A stretch of DNA of 64,000 bases. It comes from SYIM01 sp039800325 (GTDB lineage Bacteria > Pseudomonadota > Gammaproteobacteria > Burkholderiales > Burkholderiaceae_E). Under the pieces are notes generated by a model. That model ran no database searches. It saw only the letters and a program-made list of their open reading frames with translations, and was not told the DNA's origin. The stretch lies in NCBI GenBank assembly GCA_039800325.1, contig JBDLQY010000022.1:83623-147622 (forward strand). The letters run 5' to 3'. The translations under genes were made by a program, and so were the position numbers. This document shows, in pieces, positions 8,626-18,092 of this stretch. Every line of letters begins with the position of its first letter. Within the stretch, counting starts at the first letter, position 1.

Positions 8626-10479
8626 ATGTGTGGCATCGTCGGTGCAGTGGCACAGCGTGACATCGTTCCCGTATTGATCGAAGGCCTGCGCAAGCTTGAG
8701 TACCGGGGCTACGACTCAGCGGGGCTTGCCCTGCTCAACACCACAATGCAGCGCGTGCGCGCGGTGGGTCGAGTCGCCGATCTTCAGGCACGGGCCGATC
8801 AGGCCGGCGTACAAGCACCCACCGGCATTGCGCATACACGCTGGGCCACCCACGGCGGTGTCAATGAGACCAACGCGCATCCGCATGCCTCGATCGGACA
8901 GGGTGTCGAAGTTTCTCTGGTGCATAACGGCATCATCGAAAACCACGAAAACCTTCGTGCGCGCCTGAAACAGGCTGGCTATATCTTTGAGTCGCAAACC
9001 GACACCGAGGTCATCGCACACCTGGTGCATAGCCATGTAGTGGCCGGTCTGAGTCTGTTCGAGGCCGTACAGGCCTCAGTGCGTGAGTTGCAGGGCGCCT
9101 ATGCGATTGCCGCCATCTGTAATCAAGAACCGGGTTCTGTGGTGGGCTCACGACACGGAGCGCCCCTGCTACTCGGCGTGGGCGATGCCGGTGCGGGCAC
9201 CGGCGAAAACTTTCTGGCCTCAGATACGTCAGCGCTCTTACAGGTGACGCGCCATGTTGCCTACCTTGAAGAAGGCGATGTGGTTGAGATCAAGGTGGGC
9301 GGCTACCGAATCATTGACGCGCAGGGGCGGGCGGCCCACCGGCCCATCGTGCAAAGCCAGCTCTCGGCCGATGCCATCGAGCTGGGCCATTACGCACACT
9401 ACATGCAGAAAGAGATCTTCGAGCAGCCGGGCGCCATCGCCAACACGCTCGAGATGGTCATCAATGCCTCGTCACTCGAAGCCGGGTTATTCGGCGCCGA
9501 AGCGCCCGACGTGCTGGCCAACACCCGCCAGGTGCTCATTCTGGCCTGTGGAACCAGCTATCACTCGGGCTGCGTGGCACGCTACTGGCTGGAGGCCATC
9601 AGCGGCGTACCCTGCTCGGTCGAGATCGCCAGTGAATATCGCTACCGCGAGTCAGTGGCACTACCGGGCACTTTGGTGGTCACCATCTCGCAGTCGGGCG
9701 AAACCGCCGATACCATTGCAGCGCTTGAGCATGCCAAGGCACTGGGTCTGCGCGACTGCCTCAGCATTTGCAACGTACCTGAGTCTGCGCTTTTGCGCGC
9801 TTCGAGCCTGCGCTTTCTGACCCGCGCCGGTCCAGAAATTGGTGTGGCCTCCACCAAGGCTTTTACCACCCAGCTGGCGGCGCTTTTCGTGTTGGCGCTG
9901 GTACTGGCCAAGCAACGACAGCGACTCAGCGCAGCGCGCGAGGCCGAGCTCATCGCAAGCCTGCGGCATCTGCCGGCCGCGCTTAATCACGTACTGCAGT
10001 GCGAAGACTCGGTACGCGACTGGGCCCAGCGCTTTGCGCAGAAAGATCATGCGCTGTTTCTGGGCCGTGGCGTGCACTTTCCGATTGCTCAAGAGGGCGC
10101 ACTCAAGCTTAAAGAGATCACCTACATACACGCCGAAGCTTACGCGGCCGGCGAGCTCAAGCACGGCCCTCTGGCCCTGGTCGACGAACGCATGCCCGTG
10201 GTGGTGGTGGCGCCCAATGACGCCCTGATCGAAAAACTGAAGTCAAACCTTCAAGAGGTGCGCGCACGCGGCGGTGAGCTGTTTGTGTTTGCCGATCGGG
10301 ACACCCGTATCGACTCAGGCGACGGCATTCACGTGATCAATCTGGTCGATCACGCAGGCCCACTATCACCGATTCTGCATGTGGTGCCGCTGCAGCTTCT
10401 GGCCTATCACGCGGCGCTGGCTCGAGGCACTGATGTGGACAAGCCACGTAACCTGGCCAAGAGTGTCACGGTGGAGTAA
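8626..10479 (+). CDS. glmS: Glutamine--fructose-6-phosphate aminotransferase GlmS
   Basis: A 617-residue enzyme that makes glucosamine-6-phosphate from fructose-6-phosphate and glutamine. The start at 8626 is fixed by MCGIVGAVAQRD: Met is removed to expose the catalytic Cys2 of the class II glutaminase. The glutaminase domain shows EYRGYDSAG and HTRWATHGGVNE. Two SIS isomerase domains follow, with ACGTSYHSG and ISQSGETADT, then GVASTKAFTTQ, and the C-terminal end DKPRNLAKSVTVE is canonical. AAGGACAA serves as ribosome-binding site. The 64-bp gap to glmU contains no obvious glmS ribozyme, as expected outside Gram-positives. Confidence 0.98.
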   Translation: MCGIVGAVAQRDIVPVLIEGLRKLEYRGYDSAGLALLNTTMQRVRAVGRVADLQARADQAGVQAPTGIAHTRWATHGGVNETNAHPHASIGQGVEVSLVHNGIIENHENLRARLKQAGYIFESQTDTEVIAHLVHSHVVAGLSLFEAVQASVRELQGAYAIAAICNQEPGSVVGSRHGAPLLLGVGDAGAGTGENFLASDTSALLQVTRHVAYLEEGDVVEIKVGGYRIIDAQGRAAHRPIVQSQLSADAIELGHYAHYMQKEIFEQPGAIANTLEMVINASSLEAGLFGAEAPDVLANTRQVLILACGTSYHSGCVARYWLEAISGVPCSVEIASEYRYRESVALPGTLVVTISQSGETADTIAALEHAKALGLRDCLSICNVPESALLRASSLRFLTRAGPEIGVASTKAFTTQLAALFVLALVLAKQRQRLSAAREAELIASLRHLPAALNHVLQCEDSVRDWAQRFAQKDHALFLGRGVHFPIAQEGALKLKEITYIHAEAYAAGELKHGPLALVDERMPVVVVAPNDALIEKLKSNLQEVRARGGELFVFADRDTRIDSGDGIHVINLVDHAGPLSPILHVVPLQLLAYHAALARGTDVDKPRNLAKSVTVE

Positions 10480-10580
10480 TTTCGCTGTTACCTTTGAATG
10501 ACTCCAGAGGGTGACGGCCCGCTATCTGAACGAGTTGCGCACGGCCAAAAAGGGCAAGGGCGCTGGCGACGCCCGTGAAC

Positions 10581-10775
10581 TCAAACGTCCCAGGGGTTCA
10601 CTAATCGCAAACCCTCGATGTTCGCGAAATCCGTTGTGTTACGGGTCGCCAGCTCCAATCCATTTGATAGAGCCACAGCGGCAATCTGTGCATCTTCAAC
10701 GCTGATGGGGCGACCCGACCGCATGCGATCAGCCAGGACTGAACGACGTTCAATCCCAGGGCAAGTCTGACCAAC
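10581..10775 (-). pseudogene. 3' fragment of a VapC-like PIN-domain toxin gene
   Basis: Reading the minus strand from 10775 gives about 64 codons ending at 10581. The last 50 residues match the C-terminal half of PIN toxins: SGRPISVEDAQIAAVAL, then ELATRNTTDFANIEGLRLVN and a final PWDV. DAQIAA and TRNTxDF are the PIN hallmarks carrying acidic active-site residues. Upstream in this frame there are two adjacent stops (TGA, TAA), and the expected N-terminal part (LDTNV..., the first Asp) is absent, as is an antitoxin gene. It is therefore a decayed toxin of a type II toxin-antitoxin module. It fills most of the 390-bp gap between glmS and the hydrolase gene; nothing else in that gap is convincing. 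Confidence 0.7.
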
Positions 10776-10869
10776 TTATCAACGACAGATCCCGGAACTC
10801 TCGCCCGCATCTTTACTGGTCAAGTGCGGCCTGATTGCCTAAGCTTGCGCCTTGCGCAAGGAGAGGCCC

Positions 10870-11754
10870 ATGACCGAGCGAGCACCCATCTGGGCGGGAC
10901 TCACGCCCGAAGAGCACGAGTATCAATACAATCCGCAGAAGTCAGTCGCCGACTTCGCAGCCCATCGCGCCAAGCGCGAGGCGCCCAATGCTGCCGCGCG
11001 TGCGCGGCTTAAGGCATTCAGCGATCTGGCCTACGGTGACCATGCGCTGCACACGCTCGACGTCTACCCCGCGGCTTCGCCCGATGCGCCAGTGCACATC
11101 TTCATTCATGGCGGCTACTGGCGCGCGCAAGACAAGCAGAACTACGCGTTTTTAGCGGAACCGCTGGTGGCCCGAGGCATCTGCGCGGTCATCATCAACT
11201 ACGCGCTGTGCCCGGCTGTTACCTTGGACGGGGTGGTCGACTCAGCCCTGCGTGCTTTTGAGTGGGTCGCGCGCAATATCAGTACCTATGGTGGTGACCC
11301 TGAACGCATCAGCCTGTCCGGACACTCGGCTGGCGCCCATTTGGGTGCGGCCATCATCGCCACTGACTGGGCCGCGCGCGGCATCGCTGCCGATAGTCTG
11401 AAAGCCGCTGTGCTGATCAGCGGCGTCTACGACCCGGCCCCCGCGCAGCACACCTCGGTCAATGCTGAAATCAGGCTTACCCCTGAACTCATCGAGCGGC
11501 ATAACTACGAAAAGCATCCGCCGCGTCGTCTGTGCCCGACCTGGATCATCGCCGGCGGACGCGAGCCCTGGCAGTTCATTGACCAGTCGTACCGCTACGC
11601 GCATCATCTGCATCGTGCGGGCGGCGATCCGGCGGTCATCGTCTCACCCGGCTTTCATCACTTCGACATCCTTGATCAGTATCTGGATGAGGGCAGTGAC
11701 ATCATGCGCGCCATACTGGCCGCCACCGCCATAAGCACGAGGAAATCCACATGA
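10870..11754 (+). CDS. Alpha/beta hydrolase (esterase / arylformamidase-like)
   Basis: A 294-residue cytoplasmic alpha/beta hydrolase. The oxyanion-hole motif HIFIHGGYWR, the nucleophile elbow SGHSAGAHLG and a late histidine (SPGFHHFD) make the usual Ser-His-Asp apparatus. HGGYW is shared with kynurenine formamidase and carbamate or ester hydrolases. The start at 10870 is set by the strong AAGGAGAGG site. The stop overlaps the mandelate racemase-like gene (ATGA), and a peptide-type ABC transporter follows. It probably hydrolyses an ester, amide or lactone of the compound imported by this cluster. The exact substrate is unknown. Confidence 0.88.
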   Translation: MTERAPIWAGLTPEEHEYQYNPQKSVADFAAHRAKREAPNAAARARLKAFSDLAYGDHALHTLDVYPAASPDAPVHIFIHGGYWRAQDKQNYAFLAEPLVARGICAVIINYALCPAVTLDGVVDSALRAFEWVARNISTYGGDPERISLSGHSAGAHLGAAIIATDWAARGIAADSLKAAVLISGVYDPAPAQHTSVNAEIRLTPELIERHNYEKHPPRRLCPTWIIAGGREPWQFIDQSYRYAHHLHRAGGDPAVIVSPGFHHFDILDQYLDEGSDIMRAILAATAISTRKST

Positions 11755-12893
11755 GCCGTATCCGCGACATACGCATCATCGGGCTTGAGTTCGCAATGCC
11801 CGAAGAAAAAGCCTATGGCATGGCGCGAGGCCTTACCGCACGCCGTGGCGGTGGCATCGTTTACCTGGAAACCGAGGATGGCATCACGGGCATCGGCGAG
11901 GCTTGGGGCCCCAGCAAGGTGGCTGCGGCCTACCTCGACATCGTTAAGTCATACTTCATCGGTACCAGCGTCTTTGCGCAACGCGGCGTGCAGCAGCGCA
12001 TTCTCGCCAAGCACTACCACTTCGGCACGCAAAATCAAATGATCGCGCTGTTCAGCGGCATCGATATGGCCGCCCACGATGCCATGGGTAAGCTGCTCAA
12101 ACGGCCCGTATGCGATCTGATCGGCGGTCGGCAGCGCGATACCGTGCAAGTCTATGCATCGGGCGGCTATTTCACCCGTGATGCCGATCAGCATGCCGCT
12201 CTTGCACGTCAATTACAGGCGCAGGCAGGGCGCGGCTTTCGCGCGTACAAAATCAAGATTGGTCGCAACGCAGCTGACGACGCCGCGCGCGCGCGCATCG
12301 CACGCGAAATCATCGGCCCACACGCAGTGCTCACCGTCGACAGTAACGGCAACTACACGGTTGATCAGGTGCTGCGTAGCATGCAGGCCATCGCCCCTTA
12401 CGACATCGGCTGGTACGAAGAGCCACTCGCCCCGCAAGACTGGAAGGGCTATGCCGAACTGCGGGCACGGGCACCGATGCCTGTGGCCACCGGCGAAGCG
12501 CTTTATGAGGCCTTCGATTTCAAGCGACTGATTGACGCTCGCATGGTCGACGTGGTGCAGCCTGATCTGGCCCTGTGCGGCGGCCTGAGCGTGGCCCGCT
12601 TTATTGGTGAACTGTGCGCGGCCGAGCATCTGCGGGTTTCGCCGCACGTGTGGGGCACAGCCATTGGTCTGGCGGCTGCTGTGCACTGGGTAGCGTCACT
12701 GCCCGACTATCCGCACACCGACAACGTACCCGACCCCACGCTGGTGGAGTACGATGTCGGCGAAAATCTTCTACGCGATGGCCTGCTGGCAAGCCCGCTG
12801 GCTGCCCGCGACGGCGTCATCGCCGTACCCACCACACCGGGCCTGGGCGTTGAGCTTGATCCCGATGTGGTTGAGCGCTGCACGGTCCGTTAA
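11751..12893 (+). CDS. Mandelate racemase/muconate lactonizing enzyme family protein
   Basis: A 380-residue enolase-superfamily enzyme. The barrel carries the KxK-type motif (AYKIKIG), the metal ligands in LTVDSNG, WYEEPL and ATGEAL, and a C-terminal histidine in VSPHVWGT, all in the expected order; the N-terminal capping domain has GIGEAWGP. Members dehydrate or racemise sugar acids, lactonise muconates or epimerise amino-acid derivatives, always by abstracting a proton next to a carboxylate. It overlaps the upstream hydrolase gene and sits 3 bp before an ABC ATPase gene, so it is part of the same transcription unit. The Lys and His bases suggest either epimerisation or dehydration of an acid. 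I cannot choose a substrate. Confidence 0.9.
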   Translation: MSRIRDIRIIGLEFAMPEEKAYGMARGLTARRGGGIVYLETEDGITGIGEAWGPSKVAAAYLDIVKSYFIGTSVFAQRGVQQRILAKHYHFGTQNQMIALFSGIDMAAHDAMGKLLKRPVCDLIGGRQRDTVQVYASGGYFTRDADQHAALARQLQAQAGRGFRAYKIKIGRNAADDAARARIAREIIGPHAVLTVDSNGNYTVDQVLRSMQAIAPYDIGWYEEPLAPQDWKGYAELRARAPMPVATGEALYEAFDFKRLIDARMVDVVQPDLALCGGLSVARFIGELCAAEHLRVSPHVWGTAIGLAAAVHWVASLPDYPHTDNVPDPTLVEYDVGENLLRDGLLASPLAARDGVIAVPTTPGLGVELDPDVVERCTVR

Positions 12894-12896
12894 AGC

Positions 12897-13910
12897 GTGA
12901 GCGAAGCTAAAGGCGCGTTACTGCTCGATATTCAGGGTCTTCGCACGCGCTTTGCTACCCCGCGCGGCACGATCACTGCGGTCGATGGGGTCGATCTCAG
13001 CGTTGCAGCCGGTGAGACGCTGGCCGTGGTGGGCGAGTCAGGCTCAGGAAAATCGGTCACCGCCCTTTCGATCTTGCGCCTGTTCAACCGCGGCGACCGC
13101 GCCGAGATCGACGGCACGATTGCCTGGCGCACCCGAGACGACACCCTGGTCGACCTGGCGAAGCTGCCTGAGCCGGCGCTGACGCGTTTTCGCGGGCGAG
13201 ACATCGCGGTGATCTTTCAGGATCCCGGCGCAAGCCTCAATCCGGTTTTCAGCGTGGGCTCGCAAATCATGGAAGCCTTGCGCCAGCACCGCCCCGAGAT
13301 TAATGCCCGCGAAACCGCCCTGCAGCTGTTGCGCGAAGTCGGTATTGCTGATCCTGAACGCCGACTGATGGCTTACCCGCATCAGCTCTCCGGTGGCATG
13401 CGACAGCGCGTCATGATTGCGATTGCCCTGGCCTGTGCGCCACGCCTGCTCATTGCTGACGAACCCACCACCGCCCTGGACGTCACCATTCAGGCGCAGA
13501 TCATGCGCCTGCTTGCGCAGTTAAAGGCGCGTCTCGGTATGGCGCTGCTGTTCATCACGCATGATCTGGCACTGGTGGCCGAAATCGCCGACCGTATTGT
13601 GGTGATGTATGCCGGTCAAATCGTGGAAAGCGGTCAAGCAGCTGACGTGCTGAGCACGCCTCGTCATCCCTACACAAGGGCGCTGCTCGAGTGCCGTCCG
13701 ATTCGACAGTACCATGATGACGCGCCCGATGACCGTGTGCTTAAACCAATTGCGGGTGCGCCGCCCCGACCAGGCCACTTTCCGCAAGGCTGTCGGTTTG
13801 CATCCCGCTGCGCAGCCGCCCAACCCACCTGCAGCGAAGCCACGATCATGCTGCAGGCTGCTGGCGAGCATCGACTGGTGCGCTGCGTGCGCTGGCAGGC
13901 TCTGTCATGA
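12897..13910 (+). CDS. Peptide-type ABC transporter ATPase (OppD/DppD-like)
   Basis: A 337-residue ATPase with Walker A GESGSGKSV, a Q-loop at IFQDPGASLNPVF, signature LSGGMRQRVMIAIALA and Walker B LLIADEPTTALDVT, followed by the H-loop FITHDLALV. The C-terminal oligopeptide-binding extension with clustered cysteines (GCRFASRCAAAQPTC) is characteristic of the OppD/DppD group. It uses a GTG start and lies only 3 bp after the preceding stop. It pairs with the next gene as the ATPase heterodimer that powers the permeases at 18131-19944. The cargo may be a peptide, opine or other small amide. Confidence 0.92.
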   Translation: MSEAKGALLLDIQGLRTRFATPRGTITAVDGVDLSVAAGETLAVVGESGSGKSVTALSILRLFNRGDRAEIDGTIAWRTRDDTLVDLAKLPEPALTRFRGRDIAVIFQDPGASLNPVFSVGSQIMEALRQHRPEINARETALQLLREVGIADPERRLMAYPHQLSGGMRQRVMIAIALACAPRLLIADEPTTALDVTIQAQIMRLLAQLKARLGMALLFITHDLALVAEIADRIVVMYAGQIVESGQAADVLSTPRHPYTRALLECRPIRQYHDDAPDDRVLKPIAGAPPRPGHFPQGCRFASRCAAAQPTCSEATIMLQAAGEHRLVRCVRWQALS

Positions 13911-14881
13911 ACAGCGCGCCACTGCTTGAGGTTCAGGGTCTGAGCAAGACCTTCAAGCTTGCGCGCGAAGGCTTTCGTGCTGCGCCCGAGGTGCGCGCGG
14001 TAGACGATGTCTCCTTCACAATCGAAGCCGGCGAGGTATTGGGGCTGGTGGGCGAGTCGGGCTCGGGAAAGTCCACCCTCGGACGGCTGGTGCTGCGTCT
14101 GATCGAGCCGAGCGCTGGCTCTGTTCGATTCGAAGGCCAGGACATCACACGTCTGTCCGCGACACAGATACGGCCCTTGCGCCGCGCCATGCAGATGGTC
14201 TTTCAGGATCCCTACGCCAGCCTCAATCCCAGGCGCAACGTGGGCGATGCCATCGCCGAGGTGCTCAAACTGCATGACATCGTGTCGTCCGCCCAGCTGA
14301 ACACGCGGGTGGCTGAGCTGCTAACCCAGGTGGGTCTGAACGCAGACGACGCACGGCGACGTCCACGAGAATTTTCCGGTGGCCAACGTCAGCGCATTGC
14401 CATCGCGCGGGCACTGGCCGTGGGGCCCCGTCTGCTGGTCGCTGATGAACCGGTCTCAGCGCTCGATGTGTCGGTTCAGGCCGGCATTCTGGCGCTGATG
14501 CGCGAACTGCAGTCGCGGCTGCAGCTGGCCATGTTGTTTATCTCGCATGATCTGGGTGTGGTGGAGGTGATGGCTGATCGGGTCATGGTGTTATATCTGG
14601 GCCGGGTCATGGAAGTCGCCCCCACACGGGCGCTCTATACCCAGCCCAATCATCCCTACACCGCCGGACTACTCGCCTCGGCGCCGCAGCTCGCCGCGGG
14701 CAAGCGCCCCGCTGTGGTGCTGCGCGATGAGATTCCGTCGCCAGCCAACCCACCCAGCGGCTGCGTATTCCGCACGCGCTGTCCGTTTGCGCAAGAGCGC
14801 TGTGCTGTCGAAGTACCGCAGCTTCAGGTGACTGGCCCCGGTCGAGCCCACGCCTGTCTACGCGACGACTTGAGTTTTTAA
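13907..14881 (+). CDS. Peptide-type ABC transporter ATPase (OppF/DppF-like)
   Basis: A 324-residue ATPase. It has Walker A GESGSGKST, signature FSGGQRQRIAIARALA, Walker B LLVADEPVSALDVS and the H-loop FISHDLGVV, and the C-terminal cysteine cluster GCVFRTRCPFAQERC of the OppF/DppF group. The gene overlaps its partner ATPase by four bases (ATGA). It acts on the cytoplasmic face of the inner membrane with the permeases encoded downstream. An epimerase-type gene starts 3 bp after it, which breaks the usual order of such transporters. Confidence 0.92.
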   Translation: MNSAPLLEVQGLSKTFKLAREGFRAAPEVRAVDDVSFTIEAGEVLGLVGESGSGKSTLGRLVLRLIEPSAGSVRFEGQDITRLSATQIRPLRRAMQMVFQDPYASLNPRRNVGDAIAEVLKLHDIVSSAQLNTRVAELLTQVGLNADDARRRPREFSGGQRQRIAIARALAVGPRLLVADEPVSALDVSVQAGILALMRELQSRLQLAMLFISHDLGVVEVMADRVMVLYLGRVMEVAPTRALYTQPNHPYTAGLLASAPQLAAGKRPAVVLRDEIPSPANPPSGCVFRTRCPFAQERCAVEVPQLQVTGPGRAHACLRDDLSF

Positions 14882-14884
14882 ATC

Positions 14885-15868
14885 ATGCAACCAAGCATTT
14901 CTGTTCGCTCAGGTACCGTGATGATCATCGGTGGCCGCGGCTTCGTGGGCGCCGCCATTGCACGACATTTTCTTGCGCAGGGTCGCTCTGTACACATATT
15001 CGGTCCCGACAGCGCGGTGCCGCTTACAGCGGGCGCGACACAGACCCTGGGATCGATCGAAGACCCGAGCGCGCTACGAACAGTGCTCTCAGAAGTGGCG
15101 CCCACTGATGTCGTCAATCTAGCGGCCTTCTCCGCCGGCCCGGTGGGTTTATCGCGTTCGGGTGAAGTCGACCCCGAGCGCATGCTGGCGGTCAATGTGC
15201 TGGGGTTTCGTCGCCTGCTCGAGGCGCTCGTGCAGGCGGGACACAAAAGACTCATCTGGATGAGCTCCACCGTCGTGCTCGGGCCCGATCAAAGCCCGGG
15301 TACACGTCTGGATGAAAACGCACCGCGACGGCCGCTGACGCACTACGGCATGAGCAAGATGCTGGCCGAAGACCTGGCTTTGTATTACCGCGAGCGCTAT
15401 GGCCTGGAGGCGGTTGGGCTGCGCATACCGCTGATGATGGGGCCGGGCTTATGGTACGAAGGCGCAGCCTCTCCGCTTAAGCATCTGGCTGCCACTGCCG
15501 TGGCCGGCGCACAGCCCGTCGTCAAAGCACCCGGTGTGCGCTTTGATGCCATGCATGTGGCTGACGCCGGCGATCTGGTGGCGGCCCTATTGGCTGCGCC
15601 TGCCGGTACGCTGGCGCCCATCTATCACGTGGCGGGCTTCACCACCGACTACCGCGAGATCATCCGGGTACTCGCCGAGCAGGTGCCCGGCTTTGCTCCC
15701 ACCCTGATCGAAGAGATACCGGGCATCGTGTACCCCCTGGTCTCACAGGCCCGCGTCGAGCGCGACACCGGTTGGCGACATCGCCGAGAGCTGAAAGCCA
15801 CGCTGATCGACATGCTGAACGAGCATGATGCAAGCACCCGTCTTATCGATCCCGGATACAAACCGTGA
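14885..15868 (+). CDS. NAD(P)-dependent epimerase/dehydratase (extended SDR)
   Basis: A 327-residue extended short-chain dehydrogenase/reductase fold. The Rossmann motif is IIGGRGFVGAAIARHF, and the active-site triad shows as WMSSTV and YGMSKMLAE (YxxxK). The family covers sugar epimerases, dehydratases and various dehydrogenases or reductases. It is encoded 3 bp after the OppF-like ATPase and just before a RidA-like gene. In this cluster it may oxidise, reduce or epimerise the imported compound. No feature lets me name the substrate. Confidence 0.85.
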   Translation: MQPSISVRSGTVMIIGGRGFVGAAIARHFLAQGRSVHIFGPDSAVPLTAGATQTLGSIEDPSALRTVLSEVAPTDVVNLAAFSAGPVGLSRSGEVDPERMLAVNVLGFRRLLEALVQAGHKRLIWMSSTVVLGPDQSPGTRLDENAPRRPLTHYGMSKMLAEDLALYYRERYGLEAVGLRIPLMMGPGLWYEGAASPLKHLAATAVAGAQPVVKAPGVRFDAMHVADAGDLVAALLAAPAGTLAPIYHVAGFTTDYREIIRVLAEQVPGFAPTLIEEIPGIVYPLVSQARVERDTGWRHRRELKATLIDMLNEHDASTRLIDPGYKP

Positions 15869-15879
15869 AGGAGACTCTG

Positions 15880-16341
15880 ATGACCATTGAACAGCGACTG
15901 ACAGAGCTGGGACTGGTGCTGCCACCGCCGCGGCCACCCGCCTTTTCTTATGTAGCGGTGGCCCGCGATGGCAATACCGCCTGGGTCTCGGGTCAGCTGC
16001 CCTGGGCCACCGACGGCAGCCTGCCCAAGGGAAAGCTGGGGGCTGAGCTTGATGTGGCGGCGGGCAAACTGGTGGCGCGTCAATGCGTGCTAAACGGTCT
16101 GGCCGTGCTTAAAGACAGTCTGGGCAGCCTTGATTCGGTAGCCCGTATCCTCAAAGTGACAGGCTTCGTCGCCAGCGCGGGTGGATTTATCGAGCAGCCG
16201 GCGGTCGTCGATGGCGCCTCGCAGCTACTGCTGGACATCTTCGGCGATGCGGGACGGCATGCACGTTCAGCAGTGGGGGTCGCTGAGTTGCCACGCGGCG
16301 TTCCCGTCGAGGTTGAGTTTGTAGTTGCCGTGCGCAGCTAA
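15880..16341 (+). CDS. RidA family protein (YjgF/YER057c/UK114)
   Basis: A 153-residue RidA-family protein of the longer subgroup. It ends with HARSAVGVAELPRGVPVEVE, matching the conserved arginine and hydrophobic barrel strands of the family; WVSGQLPW is also typical. RidA proteins hydrolyse reactive enamines and imines released by PLP and FAD enzymes; several subgroups are dedicated catabolic deaminases. The ATG at 15880 is preferred over the GTG at 15865 because GAAGGAGA lies just before it. Its place in the cluster suggests that a nitrogen-containing substrate yields an imine during breakdown. Confidence 0.88.
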   Translation: MTIEQRLTELGLVLPPPRPPAFSYVAVARDGNTAWVSGQLPWATDGSLPKGKLGAELDVAAGKLVARQCVLNGLAVLKDSLGSLDSVARILKVTGFVASAGGFIEQPAVVDGASQLLLDIFGDAGRHARSAVGVAELPRGVPVEVEFVVAVRS

Positions 16342-16442
16342 AACGCAGGCCCTTCCTTCCACTTCAGACCGACGCGGCTTGACGGCGCGTCGGCAATGTC
16401 CCAACCTGAGTGTCTATTCGCTCACGCAACCGGAGGAGAACC

Positions 16443-18020
16443 ATGAGTATAAAAAGCTGGGCAACCCGATTCGCGGCTGGCGCAATCGCGGCCACGCTAA
16501 CGGCTGGAGTCTGGGCGCAGGATGCCCTGATCTACGGCAAGTCCGATCCCGCAGCCAAAGTGGGCGGTCGCATGACGATTGGCTCGCTCACCGAGCCGCC
16601 CGCCCTTGACCCCTACCACCAGGCCGCCGATGCACGTATCCGGGTGACGGTGCTGGCCTACCAGGGCCTGTTCTATGAGAGCGCCACTGGCGAAGCCATT
16701 CCGCTGCTGGCTGAAAGCTACACCGTGTCGCCTGACGGCTTAAGTTACACCTTCAAGCTGCGCAAAGGCGTCAAGTTTCACACCGGTCAGACCATGACCG
16801 CGGCCGACGTCAAGTACAGCTACGACTATCTGCGCGACCCGAAAAATGGCTCGCCCGGCGCCGGAGACCTGTCAACGGTTGACTCGATTGAAGCGCCCGA
16901 CGACCAAACCGTCACTTTCAAACTGTCGCGCAAGAACGGTCTTCTTCCTATCACGCTCACCCATCGCTACGGTGGCGTAATTCCCAAAGACTATTTCGCC
17001 ACGCCTGATGCGCGCACCAAACTGAATGAAGTTTCAGTCGGCACGGGTCCTTTCAAACTCAAGCAGTTCCGCCAGAACTCGGTGCTGGTCTTTGAGAAAT
17101 TCAAGGACTACTGGCAGGCGGGCCTGCCCTACCTGGATGAAGTCACCTTCGCCTTCATGCCTAACTCAGCCGCCATGGTGGTAGCCGCGCAGAATCGTCG
17201 TATCGATATGGGTATTTTCACCCGGCCGCAAGACGCCGAGACGCTGTCCAAGGTTCCGGGCGTCAAACTGGTGCGCACGCCATCCATGAATCAGAAGAGT
17301 ATTGATCTGGGCTCTGAGCACCCGATTCTTCAAGACGTTCGGGTTCGTCAAGCGATTGCCCTGGCCATCGACAAAGAGTCTGTCATGAAGGCGTCCATCT
17401 CTGGCTACGGTCAGGTACTGGGCACTATGGTGGCCGGTATGCAAGAGCGCTGGGGTCTGCCGCTTGATCAGGTTCCCAACCAGAAGGTTGATCTCGAACG
17501 CGCCAAGAAGCTGTTAGCCGAGGCCGGTCACCCCAACGGCTTTGAGATCGACATCACCACCATCATCGGCTACGACTGGATGGATGCGGCCTCGGTCACT
17601 ATCGCCGACCAGCTCAAGCGCATCGGCATCAGGCTCAACATCAAGAAGATTGAGCTGGGTGTCTGGGTACGTAACTTCCAAAGCAAGCAGATGGGCTTTA
17701 CGTTCAATGACTGGCCATCCTCACCCGACCCCAGTCTGCTGTTCTACCGCCACTTCAGGGCAGCCCCCCTGGGCGCGGATTTCCGCAATTGGAAGAATGA
17801 GCAGGCCAGCATCCTGCTGGATCGCGGTCGCGAAGAGTCTGACTACGCCACTCGTCGCAAGATTTATAGCGACTTCCAGAAGATCCTCGCCGAGACAGTA
17901 CCCACCATCATGATGTTCTCATCCGATCTGCTGGCCGTCGAGCGTGATCGCGTGCGTAATCATCAGCAGCATCCCACCGGCTGGTACTTCGGTCTGGCCA
18001 AGACCTGGCTGGCTGATTAA
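16443..18020 (+). CDS. Peptide-type ABC transporter periplasmic substrate-binding protein (SBP family 5)
   Basis: A 525-residue exported binding protein of the DppA/OppA/NikA family. A signal peptide is visible (TRFAAGAIAATLTAGVWAQ), then the typical opening GGRMTIGSLTEPPALDPYH. Family blocks such as LAESYTVSPDGLSYTFKLRKGVKFH and GTGPFKL are clear. The ATG at 16443 follows CGGAGGAGAA, a strong site, in line with the high expression usual for binding proteins. Two hairpins follow the gene before the permease gene and may stabilise its mRNA or partly terminate transcription. The ligand is unknown. Confidence 0.93.
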   Translation: MSIKSWATRFAAGAIAATLTAGVWAQDALIYGKSDPAAKVGGRMTIGSLTEPPALDPYHQAADARIRVTVLAYQGLFYESATGEAIPLLAESYTVSPDGLSYTFKLRKGVKFHTGQTMTAADVKYSYDYLRDPKNGSPGAGDLSTVDSIEAPDDQTVTFKLSRKNGLLPITLTHRYGGVIPKDYFATPDARTKLNEVSVGTGPFKLKQFRQNSVLVFEKFKDYWQAGLPYLDEVTFAFMPNSAAMVVAAQNRRIDMGIFTRPQDAETLSKVPGVKLVRTPSMNQKSIDLGSEHPILQDVRVRQAIALAIDKESVMKASISGYGQVLGTMVAGMQERWGLPLDQVPNQKVDLERAKKLLAEAGHPNGFEIDITTIIGYDWMDAASVTIADQLKRIGIRLNIKKIELGVWVRNFQSKQMGFTFNDWPSSPDPSLLFYRHFRAAPLGADFRNWKNEQASILLDRGREESDYATRRKIYSDFQKILAETVPTIMMFSSDLLAVERDRVRNHQQHPTGWYFGLAKTWLAD

Positions 18021-18026
18021 GACCTC

Positions 18027-18069
18027 GGGCTGACGCTGCGCCGTATCACGAGCAGTTCCGCGTCAGCCC
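18027..18069 (+). terminator. Intercistronic hairpin 1 after the binding-protein gene
   Basis: GGGCTGACGC at 18027-18036 and GCGTCAGCCC at 18060-18069 form a perfect 10-bp stem with a 23-base loop. It starts six bases after the stop codon. There is no T-run, so it may act as an mRNA-stabilising or processing structure rather than as a full terminator. Confidence 0.55.
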
Positions 18070-18092
18070 CTCGCCCGCAGCCGGTTAGCGCC

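Noticed and set aside
10511..10705. Small plus-strand frame in the glmS downstream gap
   Set aside because: It uses a weak start, matches nothing I know, and the minus strand here holds the PIN-toxin remnant.
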